Assembly: GCA_002361955.1 (NCBI GenBank)
Contig: DESK01000024.1
Location: 1-55,890, forward strand
Origin: Lachnospiraceae bacterium UBA3316
Lineage (GTDB): Bacteria; Bacillota; Clostridia; Lachnospirales; Lachnospiraceae
DNA: 55,890 bases
Direction of reading: 5' to 3'
The position numbers and the translations under genes are program-made. The notes beneath the pieces were generated by a model. That model worked only from the letters and a program-made list of their open reading frames with translations. It made no database searches and was not told the origin of the DNA. Positions 42,908-50,793 of this stretch are shown one piece after another (the first letter of the stretch is position 1; each line of letters starts with the position of its first letter).

Positions 42908-44836
42908 ATGTTTGATGGGTTTATCAAGGTGGCGGCGGTAACGCCGGATATACGGGTGGCAGACTGCGTCCATAACGCGGCCCAGATCTGCCTGGGGATG
43001 GACAGGGCCGTGGAGGCCGGGGCAAAGATCGTGGTGTTCCCGGAACTTTGCCTGACGGGCTATACCTGCGAAGACCTCTTCTGGCAGGATCTGCTGGTGG
43101 AGGAGGCCAGGCATGTCCTGCACCAGGTTATTTTTCATTCCAGGGAGAAGGACGGGCTGTTTTTTGTGGGGCTTCCCTGGGAAAAGGGAGGAAAGCTCTA
43201 CAATGCGGCGGCGGCGATCGCAGGAGGCCATCTGCTCGGCATTGTGCCAAAGCACAGCCTGCCGAATTACCGGGAATTTTATGAGGCAAGGCATTTTGAG
43301 CCGGGATGCCGGAAGGTGGAGTGGGTGGACTATGAGGGCTGCCCCGTGCCCTTTGGCATGAACCAGCTCTTTGTGTGCAAGGAGCTGGAGGGCCTGACGG
43401 TGGCTGCGGAGATCTGCGAGGACCTGTGGGTTCCGGATCCGCCCAGCATCGCCCATGCCCTGGCGGGGGCCACGCTGATCGTAAACCTGTCTGCCAGCGA
43501 TGAGATCACCGGAAAGGTGGATTACCGCACAAACCTGGTGACGGGGCAGTCCGCAAGGCTTGTCTGCGGCTACCTGTATGCCAGCGCCGGCGAGGGAGAA
43601 TCGACGACGGACCTGGTGTTTGGCGGGCATAGCCTGATCGCCGAAAATGGCGTGCTGCTGGCCCAGTCCAGGCGGTTCTCCAACGAGATGGTCTGCGCCG
43701 ACATCGATATCGGGCGTCTGCGCTCCGAGAGACGGAAAATGACCACCTTTACGGGCCGCGGCCAGGAGGAGTATGAGAAGATCGCCTTCCATCTTGAAGT
43801 GGGGGAGACGCGTCTTACCAGGTGGATCGATCCGGCGCCCTTTGTTCCGGGAGGCAGGGAGGACAGGGAGAAGCGCTGCAAGGAGATCCTGATGCTCCAG
43901 GCCATGGGGCTGAAGAAGCGTCTGGAGCATACAGGCTGCCAGAGCGCCGTGGTGGGTATTTCAGGAGGCCTGGATTCTACCCTTGCCCTGCTGGTGACGG
44001 CAAAGGCTTTTGATTTGCTTGGCATTCCCAGGGAGAAGATCATGGCAGTGACCATGCCCTGCTTTGGAACGACGGACAGAACCTACACGAATGCCTGCCA
44101 GATGGCAGAGACCCTGGGGGCCGCTCTGCGGGAGGTGGATATCCGGGAGGCAGTGAGCCTTCATTTCCGGGATATCGGCCATGACCCGGAGTGCCATGAT
44201 GTGACGTATGAGAACAGCCAGGCCAGGGAGAGAACCCAGGTGCTTATGGATATCGCCAATCAGATGGGCGCCCTTGTGATCGGAACGGGAGATATGTCGG
44301 AACTGGCTCTTGGGTGGGCCACCTATAACGGCGACCATATGTCGATGTACGGGGTCAATGCTTCCGTTCCCAAGACGCTGGTTCGCCATCTGGTGCGCTA
44401 TTACGCGGACACCTGCGGGGACCAGAAGCTGTCGGCCATCCTTTTGGATGTGCTGGATACGCCGGTGAGCCCGGAGCTTCTGCCGCCGAAGGACGGCCGG
44501 ATCTCCCAGAAGACGGAGGATCTCGTAGGGCCTTATGAGCTTCATGATTTCTTCCTGTACTATGTCCTGCGCTTCGGTTTTACGCCACGGAAGATATTCC
44601 GTCTGGCCAGGATCGCATTTGCGGGAACGTATGAGGACGAAACCATCTTACAATGGCTGAAGAAGTTTTACTGGAGATTTTTCTCTCAGCAGTTTAAGCG
44701 TTCCTGCCTGCCGGATGGGCCCAAGGTGGGATCCGTGGCAGTATCCCCACGGGGCGACCTGCGGATGCCCAGCGACGCCTGCGTGCGCCTGTGGCAGGAG
44801 GACCTGAAAGGTCTGGAGAGAAGTATCAGGAGGTAG
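42908..44836 (+). CDS. nadE: Glutamine-dependent NAD+ synthetase
   Basis: A 642-residue fused enzyme for the last step of NAD synthesis. The N-terminal nitrilase-type glutaminase domain (about 1-280) has Glu in VFPELCLTGYTCEDL, Lys in IVPKHSLPNY and Cys in AEICEDLWVP. The C-terminal NAD synthetase domain has the ATP pyrophosphatase loop SGGLDSTLAL. It releases ammonia from glutamine in the first domain and channels it to deamido-NAD+. AGGAGG is placed properly before the start. Confidence 0.94.
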   Translation: MFDGFIKVAAVTPDIRVADCVHNAAQICLGMDRAVEAGAKIVVFPELCLTGYTCEDLFWQDLLVEEARHVLHQVIFHSREKDGLFFVGLPWEKGGKLYNAAAAIAGGHLLGIVPKHSLPNYREFYEARHFEPGCRKVEWVDYEGCPVPFGMNQLFVCKELEGLTVAAEICEDLWVPDPPSIAHALAGATLIVNLSASDEITGKVDYRTNLVTGQSARLVCGYLYASAGEGESTTDLVFGGHSLIAENGVLLAQSRRFSNEMVCADIDIGRLRSERRKMTTFTGRGQEEYEKIAFHLEVGETRLTRWIDPAPFVPGGREDREKRCKEILMLQAMGLKKRLEHTGCQSAVVGISGGLDSTLALLVTAKAFDLLGIPREKIMAVTMPCFGTTDRTYTNACQMAETLGAALREVDIREAVSLHFRDIGHDPECHDVTYENSQARERTQVLMDIANQMGALVIGTGDMSELALGWATYNGDHMSMYGVNASVPKTLVRHLVRYYADTCGDQKLSAILLDVLDTPVSPELLPPKDGRISQKTEDLVGPYELHDFFLYYVLRFGFTPRKIFRLARIAFAGTYEDETILQWLKKFYWRFFSQQFKRSCLPDGPKVGSVAVSPRGDLRMPSDACVRLWQEDLKGLERSIRR

Positions 44837-44841
44837 AGAGG

Positions 44842-45087
44842 ATGAATGTAAATCCTATGAAGCTGATGCAGCTGAAGAACGGCTGGAGTCAGTTTAAGCT
44901 GCGCCATCCAAAGCTGCCCAGGTTCCTTGCGGCAGTGTCCGCAAAGGCCATGCAGGAGGACAGCGTTTTGGAGCTGAGCGTGACAATGCCGGATGGGGAG
45001 ACGATGGCATCTAACATCCGGCTTACGGCAGAGGATATTGTGTTGTTTCAGGATATGATGGAAGTATTTGGAGACGGTGCCCGGTAA
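44842..45087 (+). CDS. Small conserved hypothetical protein
   Basis: An 81-residue soluble protein starting MNVNPMKLMQLKNGWSQF, with CAGGAGG 8 nt upstream. It has no cysteine, membrane segment or signal. The predicted layout is an N-terminal helix, a beta hairpin (LELSVTMPDGETMASNIRL) and a C-terminal helix (EDIVLFQDMMEVFG). It follows nadE at once and closes the operon. I do not recognise a function; the good start and position support it as real. Confidence 0.7.
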   Translation: MNVNPMKLMQLKNGWSQFKLRHPKLPRFLAAVSAKAMQEDSVLELSVTMPDGETMASNIRLTAEDIVLFQDMMEVFGDGAR

Positions 45088-45110
45088 ATCCGGGGGCCGT
45101 TTCTTTTATC
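45073..45110 (+). terminator. Probable terminator at the operon end
   Basis: GCCCGG pairs with CCGGGGGC around the stop codon, followed by TTTCTTTT. The stem has a mismatch. Confidence 0.5.
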
Positions 45111-45121
45111 CGGTTTACGCG

Positions 45122-45598
45122 CTAATGGGAAGCGGCCTGGCGGGCAGTCAGCAGCGCGTCCCTCACGGCGTCCAGAAGAATCTGGGAGGTATAGCGGCTG
45201 TCCTCCGAGTAGGAGATATTTTCCGTGGACTGGCTCTCGCAGATCTGGGAAGCCATATCCTCCAGGGCAGGCTGTACCAGAGGGTACATGGCGGCCACGG
45301 TATCGCTTAAGTTTACCAGCCGGATGGATTGGATTTGGCTGTTGTCCACTGTGACCTCCACATCCAGCGCGTTGCCGCTCAAGGTGATGGGGGAGGTGTA
45401 GACGCCGGGAGCATAGGACGCCTGGGAAACGGAAGAGCTGTCCGGTCCCTTCCCTGAGGGGGAGCCCGAGGCGGAGTCAGGCTTTGTGCCGAACATCACG
45501 AACATCAGAACCACCAGGATGATTCCCAGGACGATAAAAATCCCGGTATAGATCAGCTCCCGCATACGAAACACCATAATTTTTGTCTTTGCGCTCAT
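45122..45598 (-). CDS. Membrane-anchored FMN-bind-like protein
   Basis: A 158-residue protein with a short cytoplasmic N-terminus, one transmembrane helix (about 17-37), a Ser/Gly/Pro linker and an external domain. That domain, VYTSPITLSGNALDVEVTVD to RYTSQILLDAVRDALL, resembles the FMN-binding domain of flavinylated extracytoplasmic proteins. The place where the modified Thr of the S(T)GAT motif would sit reads SEDSRYTSQ, so covalent FMN attachment is doubtful. The start at 45598 has AGGAGG 7 nt upstream; the longer frame from 45631 does not. It is convergent with the nadE operon. Confidence 0.7.
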   Translation of the reverse strand: MSAKTKIMVFRMRELIYTGIFIVLGIILVVLMFVMFGTKPDSASGSPSGKGPDSSSVSQASYAPGVYTSPITLSGNALDVEVTVDNSQIQSIRLVNLSDTVAAMYPLVQPALEDMASQICESQSTENISYSEDSRYTSQILLDAVRDALLTARQAASH

Positions 45599-45674
45599 TG
45601 GCAGTCCTCCTAACGGTTTTGTTTCTATCATTCTATTGCGGAGGGGAGACAGTTATGCATGAAAAAAGAACCGC

Positions 45675-45703
45675 TTGCCACAACCGGGAACTCATATTAT
45701 ACT
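45675..45703 (+). promoter_or_regulatory. Promoter of the cyclophilin gene
   Basis: TTGCCA at 45675-45680, 17-nt spacer, TATACT at 45698-45703. Confidence 0.75.
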
Positions 45704-45784
45704 CTAAAGAGCGGAAGGGAGTGTTGTCTCCTTCCGGGGCGGATCGTCCGCCCGGAAAATATAAAGATAAGAGAGGAAAAGAAT

Positions 45785-46306
45785 ATGGCACAAAATCCTA
45801 TCGTAACGATTACCATGGAAAATGGCGATGTGATGAAAGCGGAGCTGTATCCGGAAATTGCTCCAAACAGTGTAAACAATTTTCTCAGCCTGGTGAAAAA
45901 GGGCTTCTATGACGGCCTGATTTTCCATCGGGTGATAAATGGATTTATGATTCAGGGCGGCTGCCCCAACGGAAACGGCATGGGAAATCCGGGCTATTCC
46001 ATCAAGGGAGAATTCCTTCAGAATGGATTCCCCAACAGCCTGGCCCATACGCCGGGAGTTCTTTCCATGGCCAGAGCCATGCATCCCGACTCCGCGGGCT
46101 CCCAGTTTTTTATCATGCACAAAGCGGCGCCCCATCTGGACGGCTCCTATGCGGCCTTCGGCAAGATCATAGAGGGTATGGATGTGGTAAACGCTATCGC
46201 TGAGGTAGATACGGATTATAATGACCGTCCCCTGGATCCCCAGAGGATCAAATCTATGACGGCGGAGACCTTCGGCACAGAGTATCCGGAACCGGAAACG
46301 TGCTAG
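45785..46306 (+). CDS. Peptidyl-prolyl cis-trans isomerase, cyclophilin type
   Basis: A 173-residue cytoplasmic cyclophilin. FHRVINGFMIQGGCPNGNGMG, SMARAMHPDSAGSQFFI and GSYAAFGKI contain the usual active-site residues (Arg, Phe, Met, Gln). There is no signal peptide. The start at 45785 follows GAGAGG; the longer open frame from 45659 lies across the promoter and is not used. It probably helps protein folding. It is followed by bcp at 22 nt. Confidence 0.93.
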   Translation: MAQNPIVTITMENGDVMKAELYPEIAPNSVNNFLSLVKKGFYDGLIFHRVINGFMIQGGCPNGNGMGNPGYSIKGEFLQNGFPNSLAHTPGVLSMARAMHPDSAGSQFFIMHKAAPHLDGSYAAFGKIIEGMDVVNAIAEVDTDYNDRPLDPQRIKSMTAETFGTEYPEPETC

Positions 46307-46328
46307 TCGTCTGAGGAGGAATCGCGAT

Positions 46329-46784
46329 ATGTTGGAGACAGGAAGCAAGGCTCCGGATTTTTCACTGCCGGATCAAAACGGAACGATGCACACCCTGGAG
46401 GAATACAGGGGAAAGAAGGTCATCCTTTATTTTTATCCCAGGGACAATACGCCGGGCTGTACGAAGCAGGCCTGCGGTTTCGGGGAGCTTTACCCTCAGT
46501 TTCTGGAAAAGGGAGCTGTGGTGGTCGGCGTCAGCAAAGACAGCGTAGCTTCCCACAAGAGGTTTGAGGAGAAGAACGGCCTGCCCTTCACCCTGCTTTC
46601 CGACCCGGAGCTTACGGCTATCCAGGCCTACGATGTGTGGAAGGAAAAGAAGAATTACGGAAAGGTTTCCATGGGCGTGGTGCGCACCACCTACCTGATC
46701 GACGAGGAGGGGATGATCATCAAAGCCGTGGGGAAGGTGAAGACGGCGGACAATCCCGCCCAGATGCTGGAGATGCTGGGATGA
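46329..46784 (+). CDS. bcp: Thiol peroxidase of the Bcp/PrxQ family
   Basis: A 151-residue peroxiredoxin that reduces peroxides. The peroxidatic Cys44 and resolving Cys49 lie in YPRDNTPGCTKQAC, the atypical 2-Cys Bcp layout. It has VVGVSKDSVASHKRF and a C-terminal Arg in GVVRTTYLID. It overlaps yaaA by 4 nt, so peroxide defence genes are paired: YaaA lowers free iron during peroxide stress in E. coli. Confidence 0.93.
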   Translation: MLETGSKAPDFSLPDQNGTMHTLEEYRGKKVILYFYPRDNTPGCTKQACGFGELYPQFLEKGAVVVGVSKDSVASHKRFEEKNGLPFTLLSDPELTAIQAYDVWKEKKNYGKVSMGVVRTTYLIDEEGMIIKAVGKVKTADNPAQMLEMLG

Positions 46785-47557
46785 GAATCCTTATTTCGCC
46801 TGCGAAAAAAATGAATGTGGATACAGACACCCTGAGCCCTGCGGGGCTTCCGGTGTTTCTGGAGGAGACAGAGGAAATCCTGAAATGGATGCGGACGCTG
46901 GGATTTCAGGAAGCGAAGGAGCTGTGGGGCTGTAATGAGAAGATCGCGAAACTGAATTTTGAAAGGATCTCCGCCATGGAGCTGCGCCGCGGGCTGACCC
47001 CGGTGCTTTTGTCTTACGAGGGGATTCAGTATCAGTACATGGCCCCCTCTGTCTTTGAGGAGGGGCAGTATGAGTATGTGCAGGAGCATCTGCGGATTCT
47101 GTCAGGATTTTATGGGATCCTGAAGCCCATGGACGGGGTGACACCCTATCGGCTGGAAATGCAGGCAAAGGCCGGGCCCCAGGGGAAAAAAGATCTGTAT
47201 GATTTTTGGGGCGACAGGCCCTATCGGGAAGCGTTGGACGAAAGCCGTATTCTCATCAATCTGGCTTCTAAGGAGTACGCAAAGTGCATAGAAAAATATC
47301 TGGGGTCCCAGGATGTGTATCTCACCTGTGTGTTCGGAGAGTATGCAGACGGAAAGGTTCGCCAGAAGGGCACCTATGCGAAAATGGCAAGGGGTGAGAT
47401 GGTACGGTTTCTGGCGGAAAACCGGGTGGAGAGCCCCCAGGGGCTGAAGGATTTTGACAGGCTGGGCTACCGCTTCTGCGGGGAGCTGTCAAAAGAAGAC
47501 ACCTATGTATTTATAAAGCAGCCGTCCGGGCAGGACGAAACGTCTTTTCGGGCATAA
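46781..47557 (+). CDS. yaaA: Peroxide stress protein YaaA
   Basis: A 258-residue protein of the YaaA/DUF328 family. RILISPAKKMN at the N-terminus, YEGIQYQYM, LSGFYGILKPMDGVTPYRLEM and INLASKEYAKCI are family motifs. E. coli YaaA limits intracellular iron and DNA damage during peroxide stress and binds DNA. The start at 46781 overlaps the bcp stop (ATGA). A longer open frame from 46637 is inside bcp and is an artefact. Confidence 0.93.
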   Translation: MRILISPAKKMNVDTDTLSPAGLPVFLEETEEILKWMRTLGFQEAKELWGCNEKIAKLNFERISAMELRRGLTPVLLSYEGIQYQYMAPSVFEEGQYEYVQEHLRILSGFYGILKPMDGVTPYRLEMQAKAGPQGKKDLYDFWGDRPYREALDESRILINLASKEYAKCIEKYLGSQDVYLTCVFGEYADGKVRQKGTYAKMARGEMVRFLAENRVESPQGLKDFDRLGYRFCGELSKEDTYVFIKQPSGQDETSFRA

Positions 47558-47590
47558 AAAGAGCCGGCGTGTTTACGCCGGCTTATTTTT
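47556..47590. terminator. Bidirectional terminator between yaaA and coaX
   Basis: GCCGGCGT (47563-47570) pairs with ACGCCGGC (47575-47582), flanked by an A-run on the left and a T-run on the right. It serves both convergent genes. Confidence 0.9.
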
Positions 47591-48343
47591 CTGGTAAATC
47601 AGGTTCAGTCCCTTCAGGAGCAGAGCGTCGTCAATGATGATCTCTTCCATACAGTGAGGGATGATGCACTCCGCAAGGCCGCCTGTGGCCACTACGGTGG
47701 CTTTCTCACCCAGCTCCCGGTTGATACGCTGCACCATGCCGTCGATACAGGAGGCATTGCCGTAGATCAGGCCGCTCTTCATGCAGGAGATGGTGTTGGT
47801 GCCGATGAGCTTTTTGGGCGCTTCCACACTGATGCGGGGAAGCTGGGAGGTGCGGCTTGTGAGGGAATCGGAGGAAACACGGATTCCAGGAAGGATCATG
47901 CCGCCGATATAGTTCTGGTGTTTGTCCACCACGGAGATGGTGGTGGCGGTGCCCATATCAATGAGGATCATGGGAGCCTTGTACTCCGCGATGCCTGCCA
48001 CCGCGTTTGCCACCAGATCGCTGCCCAGCTGGGCGGGATTGTCCATCAGGATATTCAGGCCTGTCTTGACGCCGGGGCCGATGATAATCACGTCCCGGCC
48101 GGTAATCTTTTTGGCGGCGTCCCGGACGATGTTGGTGACCGGGGGAACCACAGAGGAGATGATACAGCCCTGGATGTCTTCCGCGTCCAGATGGTACAGT
48201 TCCAGTACATTTTTAAAACTGATGGCGTATTCCAGAACTGTTTTCGTGGAGTCAGTGGAAAGACGCTCCACAAACAGGATATCTTCATTCCGGATACAGC
48301 CGATGACGATGTTTGTGTTTCCGATATCGATTGCTAAGATCAT
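47573..48343 (-). CDS. coaX: Type III pantothenate kinase
   Basis: A 256-residue kinase for the first step of coenzyme A synthesis. The ASKHA-fold motifs are DIGNTN (residues 6-11), NPAQLGSDLVANAVAG, LIDMGTATTISVVD and GGMILPGI. Type III enzymes escape feedback by CoA. It shares the minus strand with the ECF S component just upstream, suggesting that uptake and phosphorylation of pantothenate are coordinated. coaBC lies 1 kb away on the plus strand. Confidence 0.95.
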   Translation of the reverse strand: MILAIDIGNTNIVIGCIRNEDILFVERLSTDSTKTVLEYAISFKNVLELYHLDAEDIQGCIISSVVPPVTNIVRDAAKKITGRDVIIIGPGVKTGLNILMDNPAQLGSDLVANAVAGIAEYKAPMILIDMGTATTISVVDKHQNYIGGMILPGIRVSSDSLTSRTSQLPRISVEAPKKLIGTNTISCMKSGLIYGNASCIDGMVQRINRELGEKATVVATGGLAECIIPHCMEEIIIDDALLLKGLNLIYQKNKPA

Positions 48344-48379
48344 AGTAGCTTCTCCTTATCTGTTTGTAATGCAGCCGTT

Positions 48380-48403
48380 CCGCTCCGGCGGAAGCGGAAC
48401 AGT
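48380..48403 (-). repeat. Hairpin between the S component gene and coaX
   Basis: Within the 81-nt gap, GTTCCGCT pairs with AGCGGAAC. There is no T-run in either direction, so it may be a processing or attenuation element rather than a terminator. Confidence 0.4.
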
Positions 48404-48424
48404 CAGGCTCGTTTGTCGGGCAAT

Positions 48425-49039
48425 TCACTTGATTCTCCATACGAAACGTCCCAGCACACATACCAGCAGAGCGCTGACGGCAGCCTCGGGGAGCTCCCGG
48501 GAGCTTGTCAGAGACTGCAGGAAAAGGGAGAATTTCTCCGGGCTGAAGCTGATGGCAGCCAGGGTTATGTTTCGGAAAACGTCGTGGGTCAGTCCTGTGA
48601 CTGCCGGGGTGTTGATGAGGACGCCGAGAAGTCCTGCAAGGGCCAGCCCCGGGAGCGATGTCTTTGTGAAGCGGCGCGCAGCGCGGAACACATAGAAGGG
48701 AAGGATCCCTACCAGGACGCGGGGAAGGATGCAGGCTGCGGCAGCCCCGACTTTGTCCCAGAGGGCGCCGGAGGTACCCAGAGGCACCAGGATTAGGGCG
48801 TTGGTGTTGGGATCCACTGTGGTGGAGGAGAGCCCCGTCATGGCATAGACCAGTCCGAGAAGGGCTCCTCGCTTCGGGCCTAGGATCAGGGATCCTACGA
48901 TCACCGGTATATGGATCAGTACGGTCCGCAGATATCTCAGGGGGATATGCTGCAGGAACGGCGTAAATGCTAAAAGAACGATCAGGACTGCGAAAAGGGC
49001 TGCCTGAACAACTTCGGGAATCTTCGTCTGTGTTTCCAT
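48425..49039 (-). CDS. ECF transporter S component, probably pantothenate (PanT-like)
   Basis: A 204-residue integral membrane protein with about six hydrophobic segments. It has the substrate-binding S-component look: AALFAVLIVLLAFTPFLQHI, then HIPVIVGSLILGPKRGALLGLVYAM, with the conserved GPKRGA region. The start at 49039 has AAAGGAGG 6 nt upstream; an open frame extends to 49132 but crosses the promoter. It lies directly upstream of coaX, which points to pantothenate as ligand by context. The energising subunits EcfA and EcfT are not in the window and are probably shared. Confidence 0.82.
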   Translation of the reverse strand: METQTKIPEVVQAALFAVLIVLLAFTPFLQHIPLRYLRTVLIHIPVIVGSLILGPKRGALLGLVYAMTGLSSTTVDPNTNALILVPLGTSGALWDKVGAAAACILPRVLVGILPFYVFRAARRFTKTSLPGLALAGLLGVLINTPAVTGLTHDVFRNITLAAISFSPEKFSLFLQSLTSSRELPEAAVSALLVCVLGRFVWRIK

Positions 49040-49103
49040 AAGTAACCTCCTTTGCTGCCGCAGGGGATGCATATCCTGCGGATGTGACATTTTGTATGCA
49101 CAA

Positions 49104-49132
49104 AGTATAGCATGGAGGTATGTTTCATGCAA
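49104..49132 (-). promoter_or_regulatory. Promoter of the S component-coaX operon
   Basis: On the minus strand: TTGCAT (49127-49132), 17-nt spacer, TATACT (49104-49109). Confidence 0.8.
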
Positions 49133-49183
49133 ATTAAGAAAACGTTTGGATTTACCGCAAACTACAATGTTACTGTGAACAAA

Positions 49184-49310
49184 GTGAACAGATAACTAGT
49201 ATAGCACACAGGATATAAAATAGAAAGAAAATTTTGTAACAGGATGATGTAATCTGTGGTATACTCATTACTGTTCACGTAGGTCTGTGCATTTACGGCA
49301 CAGGCCGTAA
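49184..49310 (+). promoter_or_regulatory. coaBC promoter region with inverted repeats
   Basis: An extended -10 box TGGTATACT lies at 49257-49265. GTGAACAG at 49184-49191 and its reverse complement CTGTTCAC at 49271-49278 flank it. Downstream, GTCTGTGC with GCACAGGC and the overlapping TTACGG with CCGTAA form two alternative hairpins (about 49280-49310). A repressor or leader control is possible but not shown. Confidence 0.45.
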
Positions 49311-49348
49311 GAAAGTGATTCGAAATCTAACGGATGGAGCGTAAATTT

Positions 49349-50560
49349 ATGTTAAAAGGAAAGACTGTTATTCTGGGGCTGACAGGCAGCATCGCGGCGT
49401 ATAAGATCGCGAATCTGGCGAGTATGCTGAAGAAGCTGCACTGCAATGTGCAGGTGATTATGACCCGGAATGCTACCAATTTTATAAATCCGATCACCTT
49501 CGAGACGCTGACCGGCAACAAGTGCCTGGTGGATACGTTTGACAGGAATTTTGAGTTCAGCGTGGAGCATGTGGCCCTGGCAAAACAGGCGGATCTGGTG
49601 CTGGTGGCCCCGGCTACGGCAAATGTGATCGCGAAGCTGGCCTACGGGCTGGCGGACGATATGCTGACTACCACGGTTCTGGCCTGCACCTGCAAAAAGC
49701 TGGTGTCTCCGGCCATGAATACCAGAATGTACCAAAACGACCTCACCCAGAGGAATCTGGGAATCCTGCGTGACTTTGGCTTTGAGGTCATCAACCCGGC
49801 GGCGGGCATGCTGGCCTGCGGGGACGTGGGGGACGGAAAAATGCCGGAGCCGTCAGAGCTGCTGCAATATATTCTGCGGGAGCTTGCCTGCGAGAAGGAC
49901 ATGGCCGGGATGAAGGTACTGGTGACGGCTGGACCTACCCAGGAGGCCATCGACCCGGTGCGCTATATCACAAATCATTCCACCGGAAAAATGGGCTACG
50001 CCCTGGCGAAGGCCTGTATGCTGCGGGGGGCGGAGGTGACGCTGGTCACAGGCCCCACCTCCCAGGAAAAGCCGCCTTTTGTGGAGGTAGTGCATGTGGT
50101 GAGCGCAAGGGAGATGTTTGAGGCCGTGACGGAGCGGGCTCCAGAGCAGGATATTATCGTGAAGGCCGCTGCCGTGGCCGATTACCGCCCTGCCTCTGTG
50201 AGCCGGGAGAAGATGAAGAAATCGGGACAGAGCATGGAGCTTACGCTGGAGAAGACAGACGATATTTTGCGGTACCTGGGAGAACACAAAAGGCCGGGGC
50301 AGTTCCTCTGCGGGTTTTCCATGGAGACAGAGCATATGCTGGAAAATTCCAGGGCGAAATTAGAGAAAAAGAATCTCGATATGATAGCGGCCAACAATTT
50401 GAGACAGGCCGGGGCAGGCTTTGGCACGGATACGAATATCCTGACATTGATCACGGCCCGGGAGGAGATCAGCCTGGAGATGATGAGTAAGGAGGAGGCA
50501 GCTCACCGGCTGCTGGATCAGATCCTGGAGATGCGAAGAAGAGGAGAGGGCGAAGGATGA
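49349..50560 (+). CDS. coaBC: Bifunctional phosphopantothenoylcysteine decarboxylase/synthetase
   Basis: A 403-residue fused CoA biosynthesis enzyme. The N-terminal flavoprotein CoaC half has GLTGSIAAYKIANL, a conserved His in EHVALAKQADLVLVAPATAN, and PAMNTRMY. The C-terminal CoaB half begins near residue 190 with VLVTAGPTQEAIDPVRYITN and includes STGKMGYALA and KAAAVADYRP. It joins cysteine to 4'-phosphopantothenate and decarboxylates the product. The start at 49349 has TGGAG 9 nt upstream; an earlier ATG at 49334 has none. It overlaps the next small ORF by 4 nt. Confidence 0.95.
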   Translation: MLKGKTVILGLTGSIAAYKIANLASMLKKLHCNVQVIMTRNATNFINPITFETLTGNKCLVDTFDRNFEFSVEHVALAKQADLVLVAPATANVIAKLAYGLADDMLTTTVLACTCKKLVSPAMNTRMYQNDLTQRNLGILRDFGFEVINPAAGMLACGDVGDGKMPEPSELLQYILRELACEKDMAGMKVLVTAGPTQEAIDPVRYITNHSTGKMGYALAKACMLRGAEVTLVTGPTSQEKPPFVEVVHVVSAREMFEAVTERAPEQDIIVKAAAVADYRPASVSREKMKKSGQSMELTLEKTDDILRYLGEHKRPGQFLCGFSMETEHMLENSRAKLEKKNLDMIAANNLRQAGAGFGTDTNILTLITAREEISLEMMSKEEAAHRLLDQILEMRRRGEGEG

Positions 50561-50784
50561 AGTGTTACGAGACGGTATGGGAGATCTACAACAAGTGTTC
50601 GAATAACCAGATGAGGGATATCTTTATTGAGGAGATTGAGACGGACGATATCGAGGGCTTCCTGCACAGGAAATTTAAGGGGAAGGAAGTCTCCTACGAT
50701 AAAAGCGTGCTGGAGGACGGAACCATCGTGTACGATATAGTGGCATCCGGGATCAAGCAGCGGTATTCCTTCACAGAGATATAG
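50557..50784 (+). CDS. Small conserved hypothetical protein after coaBC
   Basis: A 75-residue acidic soluble protein starting MKCYETVWEIYNKCSNNQM and translationally coupled to coaBC by an ATGA overlap. The predicted layout is helix (RDIFIEEIETDDIEGFL), then two strands (KEVSYDKSVLEDGTIVYDI). It has two cysteines and no membrane segment. I do not recognise a family with known function. Tight spacing to coaBC and to trkH (9 nt) supports it as a real operon gene. Confidence 0.7.
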   Translation: MKCYETVWEIYNKCSNNQMRDIFIEEIETDDIEGFLHRKFKGKEVSYDKSVLEDGTIVYDIVASGIKQRYSFTEI

Positions 50785-50793
50785 GAGAGACGG

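Noticed and set aside
46637..46780. N-terminal extension of YaaA
   Set aside because: It lies inside bcp in another frame; family alignment starts at MRILISPAKK, 46781.
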